Positions 54,541-64,000 of a stretch of 64,000 nt of DNA are shown piece after piece. Origin of the DNA: Mermis nigrescens (taxonomy: Eukaryota > Nematoda > Enoplea > Mermithida > Mermithidae); assembly GCA_036768485.1 (NCBI GenBank), contig JAVLUZ010000548.1, positions 496,001 through 560,000 of the forward strand. The letters are read 5' to 3'. Numbering within the stretch: the first letter of the stretch is position 1; every line of letters begins with the position of its first letter. The position numbers were made by a program, and so were the translations under genes. The notes beneath the pieces are model-generated. The model did not search any database, was not told the DNA's origin, and worked only from the letters and a program-made list of their open reading frames with translations.

Positions 54541-55074
54541 CTTACTAAGTCTATAAATATGGGTGCGCATTAGGTATATTATATATGCAGCTTATTAAAA
54601 GAAAGCATGTCTTCAACCGGTGAACTAGCGTACCACCATTTTGTCCGAAAGCTTATTGAAAAAGCTAACAATCGCTACTTGAGCGTCAGAAATGTCCAAA
54701 GCATAGGCTCCTGTTTCTAGGGATACATGAGCGATGCATTTCAAGCAGGAACAGCGCGAAATTGATAAACGCGAAGCATTTTGGATTTTTGCATTGACAC
54801 TAAAAGCAGCCATTTTAAACAAAGATGTTGATTCTTTGTGTAGGCTTGTATGCGGCTTTTGATCAAAATGGAAAGAACATGTGGGAAAACATGTATGATA
54901 ACTGTATTTTGCAACAAGTAGATCGTTTGTTGTGAATTTACAGTAAAAAACTGTGCGTTTCACATAAAACGCAGGCTCCTGTTGCTCTTAACCTCCACGC
55001 GGTGGGAGCCGGAAACGATCCGTTTGATCGGCCAATAAGAGCATAAATATTAAAAAACTAAAATAAATGTAAAA
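54541..55074. other. Spacer before the Polinton-like genes
   Basis: A 112-codon minus-strand frame (54625-54963) has no recognisable family. No terminal repeat could be fixed. Confidence 0.4.
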
Positions 55075-56134
55075 ATGGATAAATTGTTGACAAAATTATA
55101 TTACGACCCTCAAACTGGGTATACTGGGGCAAATCAACTTTTTGCTCGAGTGAAAAAGGTGCGCCCAGCTAGCAAAATTTGAAAAGGTAAAAGCATGGCT
55201 GGAAAAGCAACCCACGTATACACTACACAAACCTGCAAAGAAACATTATTCACGTAACAAGGTAATAGTTAGCGGGGTTGATGAGCAGTGGCAAGCGGAT
55301 TTGGTTGATCTGCAATCGTTAGCCGACCACAATCATAATTTTAAGTACCTACTCAATTGTATTGATATTTTCTCAAAGTACGCATGGTCAGTGCCACTTA
55401 AATCAAAAACTGGTAAAGAAATTATCGCATCTTTTCAGAAAATTTTCAAATCGTCGGGCCGTAAACCATATAAACTGCAAACGGATCAGGGAACTGAGTT
55501 TACAAACAAGGAATTTCAGCAATTTTTGAAATCTCAATTTATTGACTTTTTCACGACAAAAAGCGAAATGAAAGCTAGTATTGTTGAGCGGTTTAATCGT
55601 ACGCTTAAAGAACGCATGTGGCGATATTTCACTAAAAAGAATACATTTAAATATATTGACATTTTGCCCGATTTGCTTAAAAATTATAATAATTCTTTTC
55701 ATAGGACCATTGGTACATCCCCCGCTAACGTTACCTATAAAAACGAAAGAGAAATTTTGAACAAAGCATTCAGGATTGATAAACCGAACGTTGTTTTTAA
55801 ATTTGATATTGGTGATAAAGTTCGTATAAGTAAAGTGAAACGCACATTCGAAAAAGGATTCTGGCCCAACTGGACCGAAGAATATTTCATTGTTAAGGAG
55901 AGGTTTGCTCGCACACCACCCGTTTATACTCTCGAAGATCAAAAGGGGGAAAAATTAGAGGGTATTTTCTACGAAACCGAGTTGCAGAAAATTAATTCAA
56001 AATCAGATGATTTATTCGTGATTGAAAAAATTATAAAAATTCGTAAAAAAGGCAAGAAAACTGATTATTTGGTGCGCTGGAGAGGCTACCCGCCTAAATT
56101 TGACTCGTGGGTTTCTGATATTGTAAAGCTATAA
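55075..56134 (+). pseudogene. Polinton/Maverick-type integrase with chromodomain, frameshifted
   Basis: The natural start is MDKLLTKLYYDPQTGYTG at 55075, which breaks near 55180 by frameshift and stop. The long clean frame runs from 55301 to 56134. It has a DDE integrase core (D in QADLVDLQ upstream at about 55290, D in LQTDQGTEF, E in IVERFNRTL), FHRTIGTSPANVTY, an SH3-like region (VRISKVKRTFEKGFWPNW) and a C-terminal chromodomain (YLVRWRGYPPKFDSWVSD). This combination matches the integrases of Polinton/Maverick elements and related F54H12.3-like proteins. Two small genes follow at short spacing on the same strand, as in such elements. Confidence 0.8.
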
Positions 56135-56179
56135 ATACCATTTCATATAGAACATAGAAAAACTCAAAACTTTTGAACA

Positions 56180-56959
56180 ATGGATGATTTCGCAACAGGA
56201 CCTAGTGATTTTTACGTGTGGTTTGTTTCAAACGACAGCACATGCGTAGCACAGCAGTATGGGAGAGGTTATATTTTTGATTTGAAAAAACCGCTGGATT
56301 TTCCAAACGAGTGGGAGGTCGGCGTGAAGCAGATAATTATGAAAACCCCTTTTATGCATGAAAACGACATACGCTACCTCTCTCCGGACAACCCGGATGA
56401 TAAAACATTTTGTAATTTTTTTAGCTTTTTCAGTAATTGGTTTTCGAATACTTTGAGTCCAAGAGATTTGGTTCAACACGTAAACTCTGCTATTCCAGAA
56501 AGCATAAAGAAGGATTTCAGCTTAGATATTGATGAAGATAATTTTGCAGTTCTGAATATTAAAAACACTCGAGTAATGTTCAGTTCAGATTATCTTGCGG
56601 ATGTGTTGGGATTTCAGCCCAACACGGCGTACCCCGAACTGTTCCCCACAAAAACAAGCAGGATCAAAGGAGCGAGAAAAATTGATATTCCAAACCCCAT
56701 ATTTTGCATTGAAACTGATCTTACAGTACCTGTGCTATATGGTTCATATAATAAACAAATCATTTGCATGGACATTTTTTCATCTACTTTGAGTGGTTTC
56801 GTAAACTATAAATATGAAAATGTATCGTACTATCGAATACTAAGAAGTTACGTTTCATCAATCTTCATTTCACTAACAATAGACAACAAAAATATTATCA
56901 AGTATCTCTCCGATCCTCTTATAATCCAATTTCATTTTCGTAGATCATCCATTCTGTAG
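56180..56959 (+). CDS. Polinton-associated protein of unknown function (259 aa)
   Basis: The frame is intact, starts 46 bp after the integrase stop and has no introns. The N-terminus has a PSDFYVWFVSND strand-like stretch followed by PLDFPNEWEVGVKQI. The F-x-V-x-L...EWEVGL-type opening is seen in structural-like proteins of Polintons and adintovirus-like elements, so a virion-type role is possible. No catalytic motif is visible. The other Polinton core genes (polymerase B, ATPase, protease, major capsid) are absent in the window. The open frame suggests recent insertion. The functional suggestion is inference only. Confidence 0.5.
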   Translation: MDDFATGPSDFYVWFVSNDSTCVAQQYGRGYIFDLKKPLDFPNEWEVGVKQIIMKTPFMHENDIRYLSPDNPDDKTFCNFFSFFSNWFSNTLSPRDLVQHVNSAIPESIKKDFSLDIDEDNFAVLNIKNTRVMFSSDYLADVLGFQPNTAYPELFPTKTSRIKGARKIDIPNPIFCIETDLTVPVLYGSYNKQIICMDIFSSTLSGFVNYKYENVSYYRILRSYVSSIFISLTIDNKNIIKYLSDPLIIQFHFRRSSIL

Positions 56960-56963
56960 CAAT

Positions 56964-57245
56964 ATGTCTTTTCAACCATTTGGGGTATCAAAGCAGCAGC
57001 AGCAGCAAGGAGCTGGTTTCGGCCAGTTTCTTGAATTGCCTGCTAAAAAACGTAAAAAGCGTACCGTTAAAAGTTTGGGGGTTGTGCCTGTAGGGGGTGG
57101 GCGGAAGAAGAAGTCTATAAATACTAAGAAAAAACGGGTTCATAAATCAAAAAAACCAAAACTTTGTCACTCTTACGCATTAAGAAATTCAAAATATGGT
57201 AAAAAGTGGGGCTTTGCCCGCTTTCAAGTTGTTGGAGTATCTTAG
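56964..57245 (+). CDS. Small very basic protein downstream (93 aa)
   Basis: It starts 4 bp after the preceding stop. The sequence has a polyglutamine run (QQQQQ), then clusters such as PAKKRKKRTVKS, GGGRKKKSINTKKKR and HKSKKPK, and ends with an aromatic tail. The strong Lys/Arg content suggests a nucleic-acid-binding or nuclear-targeted protein, comparable in style to viral core or packaging peptides. No domain is recognised. Its tight coupling to the 259-aa frame implies a shared element. Confidence 0.45.
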   Translation: MSFQPFGVSKQQQQQGAGFGQFLELPAKKRKKRTVKSLGVVPVGGGRKKKSINTKKKRVHKSKKPKLCHSYALRNSKYGKKWGFARFQVVGVS

Positions 57246-58432
57246 CGCGCGCAAATGAGTTGGCTGATTAAGTACTTGAAGTATGTACGGATAGCTAAAC
57301 TGACAGCACGCCGTCAGGACAGATACCCAACACACAACAACTACGAAAGCAACAAACCCCAATGAAGTACCTTCGGGGCTTACCTAAGTACCTATGCTAC
57401 AACTAGCGCTGGTCAAGAAGCTGCGGTAAAAACCTGCACTCTTCCAAAATGACCCTGAATACCTACTACCTAAAATCTCCACGGACGTAATTGGTCCGGT
57501 ACCTATGGAGATTATGGGTTGGAGATGCCGACCGCAGATCTTAACCAGGAGTAATTAGATAACCCCGGAATTTGCCCTAGGTCCTTGGACCTCTTTAGAC
57601 CAAAAGAAATATTTTTCGCGAAAAGAATTGAAAAGGTTTCGCACTAGATTACCTATGGCGAAACAACTTACAAATTTCGGTTCCGATAGCACTCTGTACT
57701 TAAATCACAACAACAAAGAGCTCTTATCCGGGCTGTCATCCACTATAAAAATTATGTAATAATTTTTATAGGTTTTTGGTTCGAAAGAGGAATTATGAAT
57801 TTTGAACGAAATGATAAATAAAAGGTTTTACCCAATAGAATCCGGCAATTATTTAAGTCGAGGCCGGCCAATTCCCAATCCTTAACTGCCTGCGGTATAA
57901 TGCACCTCTAGACAGCTAATTTTCTAGCTTTTACCAAGTCAAACCAATATGTACAGTCTTAGGCGCTGATAAAGTCGAAGAAGACACGCCAGTAATTATA
58001 AAGGCAACTCTGCCACAACCGCACTAATCATCCTCCGGGGGATTGGCCCACAGTAATATAAGAAGAGAAATAGAAAGAAATGTTATTTATAAGAAATTGG
58101 CGCTACTTGCGCATGGATTTTTCCGGTCTCTGCACAGGCTCAATGTGAATAGCGGTCATGTCGCCTATGTTTTAATTGTAAAGAAATGATAGGGGACTTG
58201 TAGGGGGTTCCACAGTAAAAAGGTCGCATCATAGTATCTCTCGCGACACCTAGCGACAAGAGTCCAACCAATTGACACTGCGTGGTCGGAATGCCTCCGC
58301 ATGTCATATCATCGATCTGAAAACTATGGCTGGATCGCCAAAGTGGAACCAAATGACCGGATGGTCGGAATTGGCGCACTAATGTGCGCAAAGGCCGTAC
58401 AAGTAACGGCTCGTGTAGATACACTATCTACA
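57246..58432 (-). repeat. Probable 3' LTR and adjoining sequence of the Ty3 element
   Basis: On the minus strand a purine-rich tract (GGTGAGGGGAGGAG, complement of 58433-58446) is followed at 58432 by TGTAGATAGTGTATCTACA, a palindromic TG start typical of an LTR after its polypurine tract. A CTATAAAAATT box (minus strand, about 57770) could be the LTR promoter. The 5' LTR is outside the window, so the far boundary (between about 57250 and 57900) cannot be fixed by comparison. Confidence 0.5.
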
Positions 58433-58446
58433 CTCCTCCCCTCACC
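58433..58446 (-). other. Polypurine tract
   Basis: A purine run on the minus strand directly before the presumed LTR start. It would prime plus-strand synthesis in an LTR retroelement. Confidence 0.5.
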
Positions 58447-58968
58447 GGGAAAAAAATTCGGAACACGGGCCGAATTTTTTAAAGTGAAAAATAAAATTAG
58501 AGAAATATGAGAAAAATTGTTGGGGATCCAACAAATGGAAAATTTTGAGTAATTTATTGAAATTTTTGGTTGGGCCCCCTGTGGATGGGAAAAATTTTGA
58601 GTTGAAAAGAATGGCGGCTGAATCCATGACCGAGCCTCTATCGAGTAGTGCAGAGACCTGAAAAATAAATTTGAATAAAAGAAGAATTAAGTAGATTTTA
58701 GATAAAATTAAGATAAAATAAGGCCACACTTGCTCTGAGCAAGTTCGGGAATCAACGAGCTTAAAAATGACAAGATTACGTAAAATTTAAAGACGAAAAA
58801 TTTTAAAGGCACAGAGAATAACGAATCGCGAACTAGTAGTTTTTATAATAAGAACGCTTTACGACAAAACGCGAATAAAACGACGTTGATCCAACGAATA
58901 GAATGCTGCTGGCCATCGGCACAAACGCAGAGTCCAAATAAATGTAGAATGCGAGCCAAACGTGGCTA

Positions 58969-59370
58969 TTAGCGGCGTTTGTGGTCGGGTTTCGTCGTCG
59001 GAAAGAAACGAGATGAGCGAATCGAGCGACGTGACGAGTCGCTAGAGTCCATATGGCGGCGTTGCGATGGGCGATCCTCATCAAATAGATTGATGCGCGG
59101 TTGCATCCGTTCGCGCAAGCTGCGATGTTCGTCGTACAAAATGGCATCAGGCGATGGTGCATCGAACCCATAATAGACTCACGGCTGACTATATGGAGTA
59201 GCCGGACGGCGGAAATCGTCCTGGATAGAACGCGGCGAAGGAAAGCGGCCGAATCTTCCAAAACTTTCGATAGAACGTGGTGGTGAGCACGATTGATGTT
59301 GAACGCGTCTTGAACGACTGTTGGACCACGGCAATGTTGCCGGCACTTGAGGTAGATTCTATCTGAAACG
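58969..59370 (-). pseudogene. Degenerate Arg/Ser/Pro-rich ORF in the Ty3 element
   Basis: One minus-strand frame ending at TAA 58969-58971 encodes RSLRERMQPRINLFDEDRPS, then RRHMDSSDSSRRSIRSSRFF and, upstream beyond a single stop, a Pro/Arg-rich stretch. A longer open frame over the same DNA (58833-59444) has an unnatural composition. The product would be disordered and basic. It resembles no env protein I recognise. Confidence 0.4.
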
Positions 59371-60039
59371 ACAAAAAGTAAGAAGGGGGGTCCGGCCTGC
59401 AAATTTGATGGTTTCGATAACAACGCCAGCTGACGATATATCATCGCTTGCCTCTCGCGGCGTTCGTATTTGTTCCAATCTCCGTCGGCTAGCCCTAAAA
59501 AAAAGAATAACTTTATGAAAGGATCAAAAGGACCGTCTGATACTCATGTTGGCGCAATTATGACGCGCAGTGGTGTGGGCAACCGGCGAAAACCTTCGAA
59601 AACATCGCTCAATCATGGCGGCAATTGGCGGCGGCATTGAGTACGGCACGTAACGCTGTTGCAGCCGTTTGACTGCAGCCAAATGTGACGTCGTTCCCGG
59701 CTTTTGCCTTTGAGGATGCCTGAAACGAGAAAAAATAGTTTCCGGATTTAGAATGCGACTGCCTTGCAGACTACAACATTTGCCGTTTAGTCAACGCATA
59801 GGCTTCGCGTATCTGATGAACTGCAAGATGCAGCTAACATCATGTGACGAATTTGCTTATAAATTTGCAAAAACGTTGCTTGCAAACGCGTTGCGTACTG
59901 CAATGGATCATAGTCCATATCAAAGAAAAAGAAAATAAAAATAAAAAATAAAGCAAGTGGCTTCAGCTTTTGATTTCCGGCATCGATGCAATTTTCGACC
60001 ATGAAAAAGCGGCTCATCACCAGCGTATCTAAAATATTA

Positions 60040-60690
60040 GCCCTGAAAACAGAACGTGAGGGAGGACTCCCACCACAATTTTGTAAAATAAGCCACTACA
60101 TCTGCGCAATGTGGGCCGTAGACGTGAAAATAGGCGATTTTATCGTTGCTGGGGTCGTGGCAAGCTAGAAAGACGTCCCTCAAAGGTGTCTCAAGCAATT
60201 CCGCCAACCCAAACAGGGGCTGTGGAAACCTAGCTAAATTCCAGACAAAGACATGGCCACGAACATCGACAACCTGGATATATCAAATGAAAGGACCATT
60301 GGCCTGCATGTAGGTAGGATCCAGCTGCTGCCAATATCGCTCCCAAATGCGGTAGGGCATGAACAAACGGTCGTTAACATGCTCGGAATCGAAGCTAAAG
60401 AAATACTGGCTGTTAAAACGATTCGACGACCTGAAAAGTGTATGTATCGCGTTGTATGATTGTTCGTGTGTCTCGTGATGTGAAGGCTCGCGTAGATTTG
60501 GAGTTACGTGTTTGTCGTTTTCGAAATAAAGCATCTGAAAAGGTACCACACTATCGCGGTGCTGCTTTACAGCAGCCGTAGCTTCAAGCGCTACGATGAA
60601 GTGGGCGGCGTCGTTGTTGCTCCCGAGGCTGAACGTCGGACGATCTCGGTCCACAATGTCCTCTTCTGTTGGGGCACGCTGCTCAGCCAT
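60040..60690 (-). pseudogene. Accessory 3' ORF of the Ty3 element, one internal stop
   Basis: It starts with ATG at 60690, overlapping the end of pol in another frame, and reads MAEQRAPTEEDIVDRDRPTF, ALEATAAVKQHRD and FMPYRIWERYWQQLDPTYMQ. After one TGA (60283-60285) the same frame stays open through YIQVVDVRGHVFVWNLARF, LLETPLRDVFLACHD and AYFHVYGPHCADVVAYFTKL to about 60040. The length and the overlap with pol suggest a genuine former gene of about 215 codons. Its function is unknown; it shows no signal peptide or transmembrane segment that would mark an env. Confidence 0.5.
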
Positions 60691-63600
60691 GGCTCCGCAA
60701 AAGGTGTAACATTAGTTAACGGTACGGCATGTGCCGATTTAGCACCAATTAACAAACGAACAGGCACACACTCCCTTAAATTCCTTTCCCGGCCCGCTAA
60801 TTCCTCAAAACTTATAACTACTGCCGGACACACAGGTCGACGCGGTAGCTTAACTAAAACAAAATCACCTGGTACATATGCGTACTTTTCAGCAATGAGA
60901 TCGGAATAGGGCAACTTAGGGGCGGGTAAAAGGCGATTACGGTGCACTACATGTTCGATTAAAGGATTATGCAAATAGATGATGCGAGCCGTTTCAGGTG
61001 TTGGCAAAGACTTGATGCGATACGGACCTAATTGTTTAGGTGAAAGTTTTCCAATTTCGGGCTGAATTACTGCTTTATTGTTGAGATATACAATATCGTC
61101 AACTGCAAATTTACTTTCAGCGCGTTGTTTTGTCATACTGCTTTTTCTGATGGTTACGCGCTTTAGCAAGATTTTCGCTAGCAATATCGTGTAAGTTAAG
61201 AAGCGTAAGTTTCAGATCAGCAAGATATTTTTCAGCGATGTTAGGCAGATTAGGATTCAACGCGAGATCGCTTAAAAGCTGTATATCGAGTGGAAAAGAA
61301 GGTTCACGACCGTACAGCATCTCAAATGGCGAAATATTTGTAGATGACTGCGGCGTTGCGCGATACGCAAATAAAGCAAAAGGCAAAAATTGTTCCCAGT
61401 CGTATTGATTTCTTGCGCTTAATTTAGAAAGTCCATCGATGAGTGTTCGATTATATCGTTCTACTAACCCATCACACTGCGGATGATAAGGGGTTGTGAA
61501 AACTTTTTGAACGTTTAAAAATTTGCAAATTTCTGAAACAAGGGCTGATGTAAAATTTGTAGCCTTGATCTGTCAAAAATCGTTTTGGAACGCCGTGTCT
61601 AGGAATTACTTCGCGCAATAGTAGGTTTGCGATGGTGACTGCTTTTATATCAGACACTGCAAACGCTTCAACATACTTAGTAAAATAGTCCATGAAAACA
61701 ACGATTTGATCATTCCCGGACGTCGAGCGAGGCATATGGAGACAATCACACGCGATTAACTCAAACGGTGCTGAAACTTCGATGGGCTGCAGAGGTATGG
61801 CGGTGGGATTATTCGCTACCTTACGCTGCAAACACACCTCACAATTCTTACACCATGCAAGCACATCATTCTCCATTCTAGGCCACCAGTAACGAAGCTG
61901 AATGGCGGGTAAGATTTTTCGCGCGGAAAAATGGGCTCCAAAGATGGAATCGTGAAATTCGGTTAAGATGAAGCTACGAAGCGATTTGGGAATGACAAGC
62001 TGATGAATGGTATTAGCTGCGCGCTTAGGCTGAAATCTGCGATAGAGAATTTTATTTAGCAAGAAAAATTCGTCGCGATATTTACGTGTTGTTAAGTCGT
62101 TGAGCGATTCACGAATTTTGTTTAACTCTTCATCTTGACGTTGTTCAGCAAGGAGTTTAGCAGGCGACAGAATTTCTGCTTTTTCAGCTTCAGATAAGGT
62201 GATGCGTTCATAAAAAACTGGCGGATGATCTTTTTGCGCAGCTTGCTGTTTTGGCGCGATGGTTTGTTGTCTTATATCAGGTGGTTCGTTGTCGTCGTCA
62301 GACTCAGACGCTTCAGATTCGAGGTTAGCGACGTTAGCAACGGGTTTACGTTCGAGTTTATAACGTTGTTCGTCGCGATCGTACTTAGGATGACGCGATA
62401 ATAAATCCGCAGCGCAGTTATATGCGCCTGGTACATAAACAACCTCATACTCGTATTCCTGTAATTTTAAACCCCAGCGTCTTAAACGACTGGAAGGATC
62501 TTTTACATTTACGAGCCAAGTAAGCGCCTGATGATCTGTTTCTACGATGAATTTTTTGCCATAGAGATAATGCCTATAATGCTTAATTGCCCAGACAACC
62601 GCTAAAGCCTCCTTCTCAGAAGTGGCATAGTTACATTCGGCCGAGTTTAAAACACGACTAGCATAACCAAAGATGAAACGATTTTTAGATGGAAGATGTT
62701 TCTGCGTAAGAATGGCACCTAGCGCGTAATTGCTTGCGTCGGTTGTCAGGATGAATTGATGGTCATTATCGAACTTAGGCAACTGCAAAATCGGTGGTGA
62801 AGTAAAGGCATCTTTTAACGTTTGAAAAGCTTTTTGATGTTCTTCAGTCCAAAGAAATTCCGTGTCTTTCCTTAATAAACGAAAAAGAGGTTTCGCGATT
62901 TTCGCGAGATCTTTTACAAATTTTTTGAACCATTGTACGAGACCAAGAAATTTCTGTAAAGCTTTCACCGTTTTTGGAACTGGAAAATTGATCAAATCTG
63001 CAATTTTAGTTAAGTCAGGAGCAATACCTAGCGAACTTATGCGATGGCCCAAAAATTGGACTTCTGCATGAGCTAGATGACATTTTTCTGGTTTAACCCT
63101 TAAGTTTGCGTTTTGTAGCGCGCGAAAGACATCTTCTAGATCTTTAAGATGCTCTGAAAACGTGCGCGAAAACACAATTATATCGTCGATATATACGAGA
63201 CAGGTTTTCCAATTTAAACCAGCGAGAACAAGCTCCATAAGGCGCTGAAAATCCGCAGGGGCGTTTTTTAAACCAAAAGGTAACACTTCGAATTCGTAGT
63301 GACCTACAGGACAGATAAAAGCGGTTTTTTCACGCGATTTTTCGTCAAGGGGGATCTGCCAATACCCAGATTTTAAGTCTAGCGTACTAAAGTAAGCTGC
63401 AGACCCTAGGGCATCAAAATAATCATCAATTTGAGGTAGGGGATAAATTTGAGTTTTTGTCACATCATTTAATCGGCGATAATCCACAACTGGGCGGAGG
63501 GAACCATCTTTTTTCCCAATTAAAAACAAAGGACTGGCCCAGGGGCTTGTTGTTGGTCTGATGACTTTTTCCGCAATCATTTCATTAATTATTCTTTGCA

Positions 63601-64000
63601 TGGCTTGTCGGCGCGCGTGTTCGACACGATAAGTTTTACCTACAACAGGGGGACTATCCCCTGTGTCGATGTGATGCTTAACGAGCGGAGTGCGACCGAG
63701 TGGTTCGCCTTTTAAAGCGAATATCGAATTATATTTATGACAAAGATCACGAATTTGCTGCTGTTCCTTAGAATTAGCGATGCAACCCTGTAAAGCCTTA
63801 TTTATCGAGGAAAAAAGTTCGGGCGAGCGATCGTCTGAAACAGAAACATGAGATACGACCTCAACATCAGACGTTAGCGATCCAATTAGCTCTCCAGTGT
63901 CGACTTGAACAGGCGATTTCGAGATGTTACATAACCGCAAAGGAAAAACTGAAACTGAAGTGTCGACGATAGCAGGGGCGACAAAAAGTGAACTTTTGCG
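60591..64000 (-). pseudogene. pol: Ty3/gypsy pol polyprotein, frameshifted, runs off the window
   Basis: On the minus strand the frame is open at the window edge and reads RT (VVDYRRLNDVT, LPFGLKNAPADFQRLM, VYIDDIIVFS active site), RNase H (TTDASNYALGAILTQ, EKEALAVVWAIKHYRHYLYG, ETDHQAL), and integrase with HHCC zinc region (HFSARKILPAIQLRYWWPRM, CKNCEVCLQRK) and the first catalytic Asp (LIACDCLH). A one-base frameshift follows the second catalytic Asp (TDQG, about 61562). The integrase then continues in another frame (VERYNRT Glu, FALFAYRATPQSSTNISPFE) and shifts again near 61130 to SKFAVDDIVYL...GPYRIK. Protease and gag would lie beyond the window. The copy is inactive as read. Confidence 0.92.

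Noticed and set aside
55403..55942. 179-codon minus-strand frame under the integrase
   Set aside because: It is antisense to a clearly recognised integrase; a shadow frame.
58833..59444. 203-codon minus-strand frame in the Ty3 element
   Set aside because: An alternative frame over the same DNA gives a more natural Arg/Ser/Pro-rich product; this frame is probably a shadow.
1..64000. CRISPR array or bacterial defence system
   Set aside because: Regular direct repeats with unique spacers were not found; the tandem repeats present are eukaryotic element-derived arrays.

Overview
The window looks like a piece of an AT-rich, intron-rich and extremely transposon-dense animal genome. The type of LINEs, Ty3 element, Polinton-like genes and hAT/mariner elements, and the HSDL2 sequence, suggest an invertebrate, probably an arthropod. 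I cannot name the species. No bacterial operons, CRISPR arrays or rRNA genes were seen.

Host genes. A minus-strand hydroxysteroid dehydrogenase-like 2 gene (HSDL2, peroxisomal/mitochondrial SDR family) runs from about 33.1 kb to 12.3 kb in six recognisable exons whose splice phases chain together. Its first coding exon and its SCP2 domain were not found. A plus-strand gene with a signal/anchor exon (9061) and two further phase-compatible exons (10669, 11540) ends in a FAM3/ILEI-like cysteine motif. It is incomplete here. HSDL2 introns are packed with transposons.

Mobile DNA, region by region. 0-5 kb: LINE 3' remnants, a hAT element with GGCCGGAG arrays, a large foldback element and a LINE reverse transcriptase fragment. 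5-9 kb: tandem repeats, a (TA)n run and a long-TIR element. 11.8-36.4 kb: many short hAT-type MITEs, a foldback Tc1/mariner-like element, and a set of larger hAT elements, each carrying its own GC-rich subterminal motif. 37.3-48.1 kb: a CR1-type LINE broken by a second CR1-type LINE, which holds a pogo-like DNA element, which holds a hAT element, which holds a smaller hAT element. 48.6-53.2 kb: a 4.6-kb hAT element with transposase remnants. 54-57 kb: LINE and Polinton/Maverick-like fragments (integrase plus two downstream genes). 57.3-64 kb: the 3' part of a Ty3/gypsy element on the minus strand, with frameshifted pol, extra 3' ORFs and a probable LTR start.

Most element boundaries were set by reading matching terminal inverted repeats (TIRs) flanked by identical target-site duplications (TSDs). 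At least fifteen elements have exact 8-bp duplications. The most striking pattern is a group of hAT elements with related TIR cores (TAGAGCTG, TAGGGATG, TAGGATCG, CAGTGATCG) but completely different subterminal motif arrays.
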